From Burkholderia thailandensis E264 (GTDB lineage Bacteria > Pseudomonadota > Gammaproteobacteria > Burkholderiales > Burkholderiaceae), in contig NC_007651.1 of the NCBI RefSeq assembly GCF_000012365.1, forward strand, positions 558,001 through 622,000: 64,000 nt of DNA. Direction: 5' to 3'. Below, one piece after another: positions 1 to 10,900 of the stretch (the stretch's first letter is position 1; each line of letters begins with the position of its first letter). Both the position numbers and the translations under genes were made by a program. The notes beneath the pieces are model-generated. The model saw nothing but the letters and a program-made list of their open reading frames with translations, was not told the origin of the DNA and ran no database searches.

Positions 1-170
1 AAGTCTGAGCTGCCGTCACGGGCGTTCGGTCGATCGATCCGTCGCCGGCGTCGACCGTTCGGGCGAGGCCGGCGATGGCGGCGTTTGGGGCGATGCGTTC
101 GGCGCTTTCGGTGCGTTCGGTTCGCGGTCGCTGGCGCGACGCGAGCCGGCCGTGACGTTCGCCCGTGTGG

Positions 171-422
171 TCAATCGAACGCGCCGGCTTCGAGATCTTT
201 CCTGAAATGCTGGAGCCAGTCGCTTGCATCGCCGAGCGGATATTCCCGCGTTGCGTGCGTCGAGCGTCGGGTGATCGTGACGAAGCCGGTCTGGCCGATG
301 TTCTCGTCGCCCTTCGGATCCGTCGTGTCCGTCTCGCGAAGGGTGAAGTCACTCCCCGACAGTCCGCGGCCGTGCAGCGCCGCGAGATATCCGTCGTGTT
401 CGTTCGGTTCGATCAATCGCAT
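171..422 (-). CDS. small hypothetical protein (83 aa)
   Basis: Short acidic protein that I do not recognise. A GGGAG Shine-Dalgarno-like sequence sits 7 bases before the ATG, and third codon positions are mostly G/C as in the surrounding real genes. There is no signal peptide or membrane segment. It ends in a charged helical stretch with a WLQHF core. It lies 172 bp downstream of another small minus-strand gene and may be co-transcribed with it. No function can be proposed. Confidence 0.55.
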   Translation of the reverse strand: MRLIEPNEHDGYLAALHGRGLSGSDFTLRETDTTDPKGDENIGQTGFVTITRRSTHATREYPLGDASDWLQHFRKDLEAGAFD

Positions 423-594
423 GATTGCGCTCCCGTGCGTGCGGTGTTTGATGAGCGTGTGTTTGCGCGTATCGCGGCGGTGAAGCCATCGCCGGCGGCG
501 CGTGCTCGTTTGCGCCGGCCGCCGAATGACGGCGGTTTGCCTGTCTCGCGTGGCTGCGTGCGCTGCACGATGATTGCGCGAAGCGGGAAGGGCG

Positions 595-912
595 TTATCG
601 ACGCAGGCCCTTCATGTTTTCCGCTTCCATCGCCGCTCGCCATTCCTCGCGCGCCTCGATCGGGTCCATCTCGTCTTCGACCGACGACATCGCGCGTTCG
701 GCGACGGCCCGCGCTTCGTCCGACAGGAAATCGGAATCGGCGGCCTCGTCTTCGGGCGGCAGCATCATGTCGCGAATCATCGCCTCCAGTTCCGGCGTGT
801 CCCACGGCAGGCCGCGCTGCGTTCGGACCTTGATGTAATGCATGACTTCAGCGTTCTGCTCGGGCGTCAACGGCAAGCCGCGGAAGGTGCTTTCAGGGTC
901 GGGAGCAATCAT
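595..912 (-). CDS. small acidic hypothetical protein (105 aa)
   Basis: Soluble, highly acidic and probably helical protein, rich in Glu, Asp, Ala and Met, with no signal peptide. The N-terminal LTPEQNAEVMHYI segment and the C-terminal EAREEWRAAMEAENM segment look like amphipathic helices. A GGAGAACACATC ribosome-binding region precedes the ATG. No family is recognised. It could be an adaptor or a small prophage-type protein, but nothing in the sequence decides this. It probably forms a two-gene unit with the 83-aa gene downstream. Confidence 0.6.
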   Translation of the reverse strand: MIAPDPESTFRGLPLTPEQNAEVMHYIKVRTQRGLPWDTPELEAMIRDMMLPPEDEAADSDFLSDEARAVAERAMSSVEDEMDPIEAREEWRAAMEAENMKGLRR

Positions 913-1300
913 GATGTGTTCTCCGGCTTTGGCGGCTTTAGTGTAGCGCTGTGGCTGGGGGGAGGGGATAGGGGAGGTTGATGGTTGTCGGGTTGGGGGC
1001 GTTGTTTGCGAGCCTCTTCAACTTGAGCGGGGCAAAGCGGCTTCGCCAGAGTTTGTTCGTTATGGAGGATTGGCTGCTATCGACCCTCTTCGGCCGTTGC
1101 GACGCGATGTGCCGAACGGCGGGTACGGTCAAGGAGCCGATATCGCGCGATTGCCTGACCAGAAGCGCAATATGACGAAGAATGGCCGGGTGCAGATCGG
1201 CGGCTTTCGGCGCACCCCTGCAGAAAGCAGAAATCGAGGTATGAGATTCGAATGGCAAATCGCGGCCGGGGTGGGCATGAAAATCTCCCGCGGGAACAAA
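913..1300. other. intergenic stretch with no supported gene
   Basis: Open frames on both strands have poor codon composition and no ribosome-binding site. I see no promoter, repeat or RNA structure that I can defend. The stretch may be debris left by the adjacent IS256-associated rearrangement. Confidence 0.4.
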
Positions 1301-1520
1301 TCAAATGCTTTTCGAAGCGCTTCGTTTGGCGCGTGTCGCCCGCTTCTTCTCGCCCGGCGCGACGACCTGGGAGACGTTGAAGGTCTCGACGATCGGCTGG
1401 GGGCCCATCGCGGATTGCTCGCGGATTGTGCGAGCGAGCTCGCGCAGGCGCGTGAGGACCGTTTCATACGGGATGAAGGTTTTGCCGTCCTCGAGCAGCC
1501 AACCCTCTTTGGACGTGTCA
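1301..1520 (-). pseudogene. C-terminal gene fragment next to the IS256 end
   Basis: Reading the minus strand just beyond the IS256 end gives an uninterrupted frame of about 70 codons ending in TGA at 1301-1303. It contains LLEDGKTFIPYETVLTRL, then PQPIVETFNVSQVV and a basic tail. A TAA blocks the frame at the IS side, so it has no start. It has normal G/C third positions, so it is the real end of a disrupted gene. Plausibly (inference) it is the C-terminus of the same STAND/nuclease gene whose earlier parts lie on the other side of the IS, since such proteins end with a similar helix and basic tail. Confidence 0.5.
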
Positions 1521-2600
1521 GGAATTTCGTGTGCTGAGGCCGGTTAAAGGTCTCAGTTGATGGCGGAGGTGAATCGCTCGCCGAACAGAATGGCGAACTG
1601 ATTAACTGCTTGCCGCCAAGTGATAGGCGGCATCTTCCAATCCTTTTCGATGTTGCGCAAGGCCAGATACAGCAGTTTGCTGGCGGCTTCGTCGCTCGGG
1701 AAGTGGCCGCGGTTCTTGACGATCTTGCGCAACTGCATGTGCATGCTCTCGATAGCGTTTGTCGTATATACGATTCGACGCACCTCCGGCGGATAGGCAA
1801 AGAAGGGAATCACCTGTTCCCATTGGCGCTGCCACATGGCCGCGACGGTAGGGAATTTGCGGCCCCACTCGCTCTGCGCAAAGGCGTCGAGCGCCGCTGC
1901 CGCCGCCTCGGCCGTGGCGGCCTGGTAGATCGGCTTGATCGCGGCAGCCAGCGGCTTGCGATCCTTCCAGCTCGCCAGATTCAGCGAATTGCGGATCAGA
2001 TGCACGATGCAGGTCTGGATTTGGGCGGCCGGATAGACCGCCTCGATCGCTTCGGGGAAGCCGCGCAACCCATCGACCACCGCGATCAGGATGTCGTGCA
2101 AGCCGCGGTTCTTCAGCTCGTTGAAGACCTTCAGCCAGAACTTGGCGCCTTCGGTTTGCTCGATCCACAAACCCAGTACTTCCTTGCGGCCGTCGGCGCG
2201 GATGCCCAGCGCCAGATAGACCGCCTTGTTCTTGACCGTGCCTTCGTCGCGGATCTTCAGCCGCAGCGCGTCGAAGTACACAATCGGATACATGGCCTCG
2301 AGCGGGCGCTGCTGCCACTGTTCGACGTCGGCCAGCACCTCGTCGGTGACCGTCGAAATCAGGTCGGGCGACACCTGCAACCCGTACAGTTCCAGCAGAT
2401 GGCCCTGAATCTCGCGAACGCTCATGCCGCGCGCATACATGCTGATCACGTGGTCGTCGAAGCCTGGCAGCCGGCGTTGGTACTTGCCAACCAACTGCGG
2501 CTCAAACGTCGCCTGTCGATCGCGCGGAATATCCAGCTTCAGTTCGCCGTTGGGCGTCAGGACCGTCTTGGCGCTGGTGCCGTTGCGGTGGTTATAGGCT
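1518..2600 (-). mobile_element. IS256-family insertion sequence, left-truncated remnant
   Basis: Contains the C-terminal three quarters or more of an IS256-family transposase plus a terminal sequence of the type ACACGAAATTCCTGACACG (about 1519-1537 as read on the minus strand), typical of IS256 ends. The 5' end, including the start codon and roughly the first 70 residues, is missing. The coding sequence runs straight into an unrelated ATPase gene near 2600. The element can no longer move by itself. Exact ends and target duplication cannot be set without a reference copy. Confidence 0.7.
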
Positions 2601-3526
2601 TCCTTCTGGCGCGCCTCGAGCTGCGTCGCGATCCAGCGCTGGACCGAATTCTCGTGAGGAAGGAGTTTCAGCGTATCGCCCTGCGCGAACTTGCCGTGGA
2701 TGAGGTCGTGCTGGATAACTTCGATCCGCCGACGTGCGAGGAGCTGAAGATCGCTCGTGGTTGTCGGAGGACGATCGGAGGTGCGTTCAAACGTCATCAC
2801 GTCCTCGGGTGCCCACGGCGGCAGGACGGCGTCGGCCTCGGTGCGGCGGAGCGCGTGGACGCGCATCCATTTCGGCCGGATCGGGAATTCAGGAATCTGC
2901 TCTAGCCGCTTCAAGGCTGCGTGGGTGGCTTCGCCGGGAATCTTGAGCAGCCGATCGAAGATCATGTCGCGCGCGTCCTGCGCTTTGTCGCGAAGGTCCG
3001 GCGAATAGACAACCCCGTTGGCGCGTTCGACAACCTCGCTTGGCCGCACGCCTTCGAACGCCATGATGAGTAGCTGTTCGAGCCGGGTAACCGAGAGCGT
3101 GGTCGGGGAGGTGACCTCGCGATTGAACCGGCTCCCGACCAGACGGGGCAGCAAGGTGCGGCACAGCGCGGCCTTTCCGGGCGGATCGAGTCTAATCATC
3201 GTCGCGCGTAGCGCGTCGACTGCTGTGTCTCCCTCGAGCCCGAACAATATGAGCAGATAGTAGCCGGCGGAGACGGGATCATGTGTGTCGGTCACGCGGC
3301 TGGCGATGGTCTTGTGAAACCCGTCGGCGGTGAACGGCATGGCGCGCAGCAGCACCGACGCGACCTTTTCCAGCATCACCGCGTCGATTTCAGGATTATC
3401 GGCGAGCTGATCGATAAGGTCGGGAACGATTAGCCGGCCAAGCGACGGATCGGCATATTCGAGCCGGTCCATCAGCGCTGCCGATCCCGCTGCCGTCGGC
3501 GAAGCGCCTAACCTGGTCGCGCTCAA
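1553..3526 (-). pseudogene. chimeric ORF: STAND ATPase middle part fused to truncated IS256 transposase
   Basis: A 657-codon open frame made of two unrelated parts. Residues 1-310 (3526 to about 2600) are a helical-repeat region of a large STAND/NACHT protein ending at VQRWIATQLEARQ. From about residue 312 (HRNGTSAKTVLT) to the end it is an IS256-family transposase with the DDE catalytic set: Asp in YFDALRLKIRD, Asp in AVVDGLRGFPEA, Glu in TTNAIESMHMQL. The transposase lacks its N-terminal DNA-binding region. The first residues MSATRLGASP are the out-of-frame reading of the upstream ATPase segment, so translation from 3526 is doubtful. The join is a deletion fusion, not a designed two-domain protein. 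Confidence 0.75.
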
Positions 3527-4166
3527 GCGGCTCTAGCACCAGCACTGCGATCGGGTCCGCCGGATCGACCGGCACCGGTTTTTCCTTGTTGTGTAGCGTG
3601 TCGCGCACTTCCTGCTCGAAACCGGGTGCCAATGGCGGTGGCGGATCGGGCATCGCCAGCCACTTTTCCATCGATGCACGGTCGGCGGTCGCGTCCCAGT
3701 CGGTGAAGCGGCTGGAGATATAGATATGCGTGCGCTCTTCGTAGCCGGCGATGGAATCAGCGAGGGTACGGGCGGCTGCGTCGAAATAGACACCTTGGTC
3801 GCGCGCCTCGTCGACGGAATCGATAAACAGCCAGCACTCAGCCGTCTCGTCCGCCTTCCACGCCGCAAGACGAGCACGGTCCCCGGGCACGAGCCCGCCC
3901 TCCAGTCCGGCACGCGCGACGTCATGGACGCTTGCCGTGAAGGCGAATTTGTTGGCTGCTTTGAGCGCGGTACATTGAGTCTGGAACTCGGTCGATTTGC
4001 CGCTACCCGCCTCGGCGAGGATAACCACGCGGCGCATCTCCAGTAGATCGCGCCAGGATGGGTACAGCTTGAAGTCACTACCGAATAATCCGCGGAATGG
4101 CCGCTCGTCACTCTCGGTGGCGCGTCGAAACCGGCGATTGAGGGAAACGGCGTCGTTGTTCTTCAT
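3396..4166 (-). pseudogene. N-terminal part of a STAND/NACHT-type NTPase, frameshifted
   Basis: The frame starts at ATG 4166 and encodes a P-loop ATPase: Walker A ILAEAGSGKS near residue 50 and Walker B LFIDSVDEAR near residue 115, followed by the sensor region YISSRF. This is the arrangement of NACHT/STAND proteins, many of which are anti-phage sensors. Sense ends near 3500 (EPLERDQVRRFADG). After that this frame becomes arginine-rich nonsense while the reading continues in the frame used by the 1553-3526 ORF. A deletion with frameshift has removed the end of the ATPase module. In intact relatives the C-terminus often carries a nuclease-like domain (inference). The gene is non-functional here. 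Confidence 0.7.
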
Positions 4167-4365
4167 TGTTGCTGTTCAGAGTTCAGTCGACCCGGGCACC
4201 ATAGACGTTAGCATAAGACAGAAGCAATCATCGATCACCGACGCTGCTTGAGTCCTGCAAGGCTTGTAGCAAGCAAGTCCGTTACTGCATTGTGACTGAC
4301 TCAAAATCGGTGCTCAGCCGTCGTTGGCTCTCGTAGTCGCTATGGCCGGTTTTGGCCGATCACCG

Positions 4366-4716
4366 TCACTCCCCCCCAAACTCCTCAAACGCCTTCAACG
4401 CATGCGCCGCATACATCATCGAAGGCCCGCCTCCCATATAAACCGCCGTCGCCAACAAATCCTCGAATTCCGCCCGGGTCGTCCCGAGTTTCACGAGCGT
4501 CTGCACGTGGAACCCGATGCAATCGTCGCAGCGTGATGCGATCGCGATGCCGAGCGCGACGAGCTCGCGCGTCTTTTTCCCGAGCGCGCCTTCTTTCGTG
4601 CCTGCGGCGGCGAGCGCGGCGAACGCCGACATCAAATCCGGTTGCGTCTTGCGAAGCGCGCGCATTTGCGTCGCGACTTCGCCTGTCAATTCCCGATAGC
4701 TTTGCGGCAGGGCCAT
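4366..4716 (-). CDS. carboxymuconolactone decarboxylase / AhpD-like protein
   Basis: A 116-aa single-domain member of the CMD/AhpD superfamily. The helix carries the redox motif SRCDDCIGFH, which has the CxxC plus histidine arrangement of alkylhydroperoxidase-like proteins; true decarboxylases lack the CxxC. The family forms cytoplasmic helical oligomers and is often involved in peroxide detoxification; the substrate here is unknown. The start at 4716 is chosen because GGAGAAACACT precedes it and similarity begins there. A longer open frame to 4977 has no support. It lies downstream of the toxin gene on the same strand, but 264 bp separate them, so it probably has its own promoter. Confidence 0.85.
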   Translation of the reverse strand: MALPQSYRELTGEVATQMRALRKTQPDLMSAFAALAAAGTKEGALGKKTRELVALGIAIASRCDDCIGFHVQTLVKLGTTRAEFEDLLATAVYMGGGPSMMYAAHALKAFEEFGGE

Positions 4717-4980
4717 AGTGTTTCTCCGATTACGCACTTTGAACGAAGCGACACCGTTAGCCCGCGCCCAACCATCCCGTTCGACGCGCAATCGCATCGG
4801 CGCATTGAAACGGCAACGCCTTTGCCCGCAAGCGCCCACGCCGGCGCGCACGTTTCGTCCGATCTTTCGCGTGAGGCCGCGCAATGCCGCGCGAGATCGA
4901 AACGCATTTACCGCTAACGGATCGCACTCGCCCTCGAGCATAAGAAAGCCTGTCGGCGACGATTTGATCTGCCGCAATCC

Positions 4981-7900
4981 TCACCCGGTATTGCTCGGGC
5001 TTCCCGACCCGAACGCGTTGTTGAACGCCATCTCGAAGTTGTTCACGCCGCTCGCGTCGACGATCTGCGCCATCGTCGCCGCATAGTCGATGAAGTAGGG
5101 CGCCGCGCCGAGCAGCAGCGAGATCTGGTGCGCGTAGCTGAATCCCGCCTGATCGAGCGCCATCGACGTATCGACGAGACCCGCGAATCCCGCGTCGTTC
5201 AGCACGCCCGGCCCGAGCCAGCCGATCGGTATCGAGAACCAGCCGGCCGCCTGTTCGTTCGTCGTCACGAGGTTGGGCAGCAGGCCGAGCATGTTGCCCG
5301 CGTTGAAGCCGTTCGGCATCGACAGTTGCGTGAGCGATTCGGTCACGCCCGCCGCGTTGTCGGCCGAGTTGATCGCCGTCGAGGTGCTCGTGAAATCCGC
5401 GAACTTCTGGCCGAACGCGCCGATGTTCAGGAAGTTGTCCGGCTTCGCCGCGCCGCTGATGCCCGTGCCCGCGATCGCGCCGATGCCCGCGCCGAGCAGC
5501 GTGCCGAGCACCGCGCCCCATGCGGCGCCCTTCGCCATCGCGATCAGCATCGATTCGGCGTTGCCCTTGCCGCCCGCGTACCCGATCGCGAGCCCCGTGC
5601 CCGCGCCCGCGAGCGTGCCCTGGATCGCGCCCGCCGCGACGAACGACAGGAATGTCTTCGTGCCGCCGATCAGCGTGTCGATGCCGGCCGCGGCCGCGCC
5701 GCCGAGCGCGCCGCCGATCAGCGACGTCGCGCCGCCGAGAAATGCGCCGAGGAACGCGCCCGCCCACAGGTTGCCGCCCGCCTTCTGCGCGGCGAGCTCG
5801 CCCGCGATCGCGCCGCCGAGGCTGCCGAGCGCGACGCCCGCAAGCAGCCACCCGCCGATGTTCGCGGACAGCACGCCGAGCGCGACGAGCGTCGCGCCGC
5901 CCGTGAAAATCGCGCCGACGACGCAGGCCGCCGCGAGGATCGCGACGCCGATGATCTCGAGCACGCTCAGGAAGCTGCAGCCGTTCGGGTCCGCGAGCAG
6001 GATCGGATTGCCGAGGCAGTACACGTACGGATTCCACGCGCCGACCGTGTAGACGCTCGTCACGACGGGGTCCGGGCTGATGAACTGGCCGACGCGCGGG
6101 TCGTACCATCGCAGGCCGTGGCACACGAGGCCTGTCGCGTCCGCCGCGCCGAGCGCGAGCGCCACCGCCGCGACGCCGCCCGCCGGCGCCGCGCCGTCGG
6201 CCGGGCGCGCGTAGCCGAACGGTGTCTGCCGCACGCGCGTGCCGTACGCGCCGCCCGAATCGGTGATGAGATCCATCACGCCGAGCGCGTTCGGATGCAC
6301 GAACGTCAGCGCGCCGCCGATGTCGGCCGCGATTCGCTGCCGGCCGAACGTGATCCACACGATCGCCGTGCCGCCCTGGAATTCGACGTCTTCGGTCGGA
6401 CTGAAATACGTCTGCGCGCCGTTCTGCGTCGAGCGCACGCGGCGGCCCTGGTAGTCGTATGTGTGCGCGATTTGCGTCGCGTCCGGCAGCGTGACGCCGC
6501 TCAGGTGATCGGCCGCGTCGAACGTCGCCGCGCCGAAGCGGCCCGTCGTCATCCGGCCGGCCGCGTCGAACGCGGTCGCCGCGCCGCCGACCGACGCGAG
6601 CCGGTGCGTGCCCGGCTCGTACGTCAGCGCGCCCGCGTCGGTGACGGCCGTCGCGTTGAACGCATCGTCGAAAGTCCAGCCATGCGCATCGGCGGGCGAC
6701 GCGCCTTGCCGGTAGTTCGCGCTCGTCAGCCGGCGCAGCGCGTCGTAGCCGAAGTCGACGCTGTCGTCCGCGGCGTTCGCGCTCGCGAGCGTCGTGACGA
6801 GGCCGTCGCCGCGCGTGAGCGTCGTGTCGCGCAGCACGTTGCGCGATGCGTCGAGCACGCGCACGCGCGCGATGCCGCCCGCGTTCGCCGCGTAGTCGAT
6901 CAGCGTCGATGCGCCGTTCGCGTAGTCGATCGACGTCAGGCGTCCGAACAGATCGTAGGCGGCGCGCTTCACGACGCCCGATGCGCTGACGAGCCGGCCG
7001 TCGGCCGCGTAGCCGTAGACGACCGTGCGGCCCGCGCCGCCCGGCGCGGTCGCGGGCAGCGTCGCGCTCGCGAGGCGGCCGAGCGCATCGTACGCGCGCC
7101 GCGTGACGAAGCTTTGCGCGGTGCTCGCGACGGTGCGCGTGGTTGCCGTCCTGCGTCCCGCCTCGTCGTATTCGAAGACGATCGCGCCGAGCTCGTCGGT
7201 GATGCGCCACACGCGCGTGAAGCGATTCGCGACGATGCCGTCGGCGGGCGGCGCGCCGTTCGCGTCGGCGTATTCGTAGCGCACGCGCGGCGTCGGCTCC
7301 GCGTCGTGATACACGTTCGTCACGCGGTTCATCGCGTCGACTTCGGTGCGCACGATCTGGCCAGCCGCGTTCGTGCGCGCGCGCTGATTGTCCGATGCGT
7401 CGAGGAGGAACACGGTGCGGCCCGTGTCGGGGCTTTGCTGCGCGAACACGCGGCCGAGCAGGTCCAGCGCGAACGCGACGTGCGCGCCGCCCGGCAGCGT
7501 CACGTCGCGTACCTTGCCCGACGGCGCGTACGCGTAGCGCTGCTCGACCCAGTGATCGCCCGCGTTGCGCGAGACCGACACGAGCTGGCCCGCGGCGTCG
7601 TACTCCTGCCGCTCGATGTCGACGGCCGCGCCGCCCGGCCAGGTTTCGCTGGTGATCACCGTGCCGCCTTCGCGGCGGCTCGTGACGACGAGCCCGTCCG
7701 GCCGCGTGAGCTGCACGAGCCGGCCGAGCGCGTCGTAGGTCGACGTCGTCGCGCCGGTGCCGGCGGACGGCGGCTGCCAGTTGCCGCCCGTCGCCGCGTA
7801 CGGCAGGAACGATGCGGCGACGAGGCCGCGCGCGTTGCGCCGCACCGCGTTCGTGACGGTCCACTCGCCGGGCCCGGCGGCGGGCGTGCCCTTGCCGAGC

Positions 7901-10900
7901 ACGTTGCCGGTGCCGTCGATCCACGTGACGGCGCACACGGTGTCGTTGCCGCCATGTGCGCTGCGCGTCGCGCTCGTCACCGTCGAGATCGCGCCCGTCG
8001 CGTACGTGAACGCGATCGTCGGCAGCGCCGGCGTGTCGAGCGGGCCGATCGTCGCGACGACGCGGCCGAGCGCGTCGAACGCGTCGGTCGTCAGATGGCC
8101 GTTCGCGTCGGTGAGCGAGGCGGTCTGGAACACGCGCGCGTCCGTCGTCGCCGACACCGCGTTGCCGAGCGCGTCGATCACCTTGACGACGCGCTGGCCG
8201 CTCGCGTCGTATTGCAGCGTCTGCAGCGCGCCGAGCGGGCCTTTCGTCGCGAGCGTCGGGCCGGTCGCGTTCGAGCCGCGTTCGTGCGCGCGCCGCGTTT
8301 TCCACCAGCCGGCCGCGTCGCCCGGCAGCCGGTGGTAGCCGTATCGGGTGAGATCGGGCAGGTTCTCGCCCCAGATCGACGCGGCGAACGCGTCGTCGAA
8401 CACGCGGTCCTCGATGCGCGTGACGAGCCCGCGCGCCGCCTGGCCTTCGGGCAATCCTGCGAACGCGTCGCCATCGTAGAAGCAGACCGATTCGGACACG
8501 ATGCTTCCGTCGGGCGCGGATTGCGTGATGCGCGCCGGCAGTCTCAGGTTCTTGCCGCCTGTGGCGAGCGTCGTCGTCGTCGTCACGTCCTGGTCGGGCG
8601 CGGCGACGCCGGCGCGCTGCGCTCGGGTGCGTTGCGACGTGACGTCGCCTTCGCTCGTGATCGCGAGATAGTCGACGGTGCGCGTCGATACGGCGGCGCT
8701 CTGGCGTTCCCAGCGCTCCTCGGTCGACGTCGTGCAGTACGGCACCGCGATCCGCTTGCCGTTGCCCGCCGCCGACGCGACGAGCAGCGCGTCGTATGCG
8801 TGCCGCGTGATCGAATAGGGGTGGCGCTCGAGCGGCGAGCCGTCGAGCCCGTACGTGGCGGTGACGAGCGGCTTGCGGCGCAGCGCGCCGAGCTTCAGCG
8901 CCTCGTCGCCCGCGAGCGGGCGGGCCGGATCGGCCGGATCGAGCCCGAGATGGAACGTCGTCTCGACGCGCAGCGTCGGGCACGACGCGTCGCCCAACTG
9001 CTCGCTGTCGACGCGGCCGAAGCCGAGGAACGTGCGCGTCGCGGGATCGTAGCGCGCGTCGTGATACGCGTAGCGGGTCGACGTCGTCGCGCCGGTGCCG
9101 TGGTCGGTCTGGTCGGTGCGCGCGACGCACTGGATCGGAAACGGGTGATAGGTTCGCCACGGCGCGCCGGCCTGCGCGTCGTCGCGCGCGTACTCGGTGC
9201 TCGTGCGGTAGCCGATGTGCGTGCTCTGCGCGTCGCCGTGCGCGAGATCGGTCAGCAGGTACGGCTTCACGCCGCCGCCGAGATCGAGATAGGTCTGGCG
9301 CGAAGCGCCCGCGATCGACGGCAGCTGGAAATGCACGCCCGCCGTGCCCGAGCCGAGCAGATCGACGACCCGGTAGCTGCCCGGCAGCGCGATGGGCGTG
9401 CCGGGGATCGCGACGGGCGCGGCGAGCCGCGTCGCGCCGACGTTGCGCCACACCGTGACGGATTGCAGGCCGACGTAGACGAGATCCGCGCAGCCGTCGC
9501 CGTCGACGTCGTACAGCGCGAGCCGGTGCGGATCGAAATCGCGCGCGAACGCGGGCGACGGCGTCATCGCGATCGCCGCGTCCCAGCCGCCGTCCGCGCG
9601 CGCGGGCCAGTACGTGAGCCCGCCGCCCGTCACGCGCACGATGTCCATCAGCCCGTCGCCCGTCATGTCGGCGAGATGCACGTGCGGATCGGCGAGCGAC
9701 ACGGGCGGCGTGCGCGCGGGCGGCAGCACGCGCGGCGCGTCGGACCATGTCGCCGGGCCGTCGCGCAGGTAGATCAGCCAGCCGCGGCCGGTGTCGAGCA
9801 GGATGTCGGTGACGCCGTCGCCGTTCAGATCGACGAAGCGCAGCCGCACGTCGCTCGGCGAGACGGCGGGCGCGCGCTCGAACACGATCGGCCGGCCGAA
9901 GCCCGCGGGCGCCGAGCCGCCCGGCGCGGACAGCGGGTAGTAGCCGGAGAACGGCTCGTCGAGCACGAGCACGTCGACGCTGCCGTTGCCCGACATGTCC
10001 GCGAACGCGACCGACGGCGCGGACAGCCGCAGCGGCGCGGCGGTGCGCGCGAGCGGGCGCGGCGCGCCGAACTGCCCGCCGCCGAGGTTCGGATGCATCG
10101 TCGGCATGCCGTTGCCGAGATGCACGATGTCGGGCAGCCCGTCGCCGTTCAGGTCGACGAGATCGGTGTCCGGGTCCGACAGCGGCGTCGTCCAGCCCGT
10201 CACCGGCACGAGCGCGGGCGCGCCGGGCCGCGAATACGCGAACGTGCGATCGGGCGCGGCGAGAACCGAGCCGTCGGCCGCGTGGCCCTGCTCGCGGATC
10301 GTCGCGAGCAGCGAGCGGCCGCGGCCGTTGTCGTCGTCGTACAGCAGTGTCCAGCTGCGCACGAGGCTTGGCGTTTCCGTCGTCGCGTGCAGCTCGATGC
10401 GGCTGCAGCGCTTGTCCAGCGTGACGGGCGCGCCGTAGCTGCCATCGACGATCGTGTCGGGCCGGTCCTCGTACGCGAAGACGAGCCGATGCGTGCCCCA
10501 CGCGATCGTCTGCGGCACGCGGGCGCCGCCGACGGCGAGCCACGTGTACGCGATCGCGTTGCCGGCGCTGTCGGCGCAGCGATCGACGAGCCACGCGGCG
10601 GGCAGCGCGCCGCCGTCGCCGATCTGCGCGTTCGCGCTCGTGCCGAGCGTGTACTGCGTGTCGGTCTTGTCGGTGGCCGTCCATGACGCGCCCGTGAACT
10701 CGATCAGCAGTCCCGTCGCGTCGACGATCGGACGAAAGCGGCGCGCGCCCATGTCGACGAGCTCGCCGACGCCGACGAGCGTGCACGCGCCGGGCGGCGC
10801 GGGCTCGGCCGCGCCCGTCGCCGGCGTGATCCTGCGGCGGATCGTCATCAGCCCGAGCGACCAGCCGAGGCCGAACGCTCCGTCGCCCGCGCCCGCCGAA

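Noticed and set aside
1553..3526. A genuine novel helical-repeat/transposase fusion protein
   Set aside because: The N-terminal part begins in the wrong frame of an ATPase gene and the transposase lacks its start; a deletion junction explains the join better.
4717..4977. N-terminal extension of the AhpD-like protein (203-codon frame)
   Set aside because: Similarity and the ribosome-binding site both place the start at 4716; the extension has a non-coding composition.
7000..9000. Repeated GC-rich words in the toxin gene as a CRISPR or satellite array
   Set aside because: They are degenerate coding repeats (Rhs/YD units), not exact direct repeats with spacers.
5128..10686. A 1852-codon plus-strand open frame opposite the TcB/C gene
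   Set aside because: Composition is Arg/Ala/Val/Asp repeats with no domain, typical of the antisense of a GC-rich gene.
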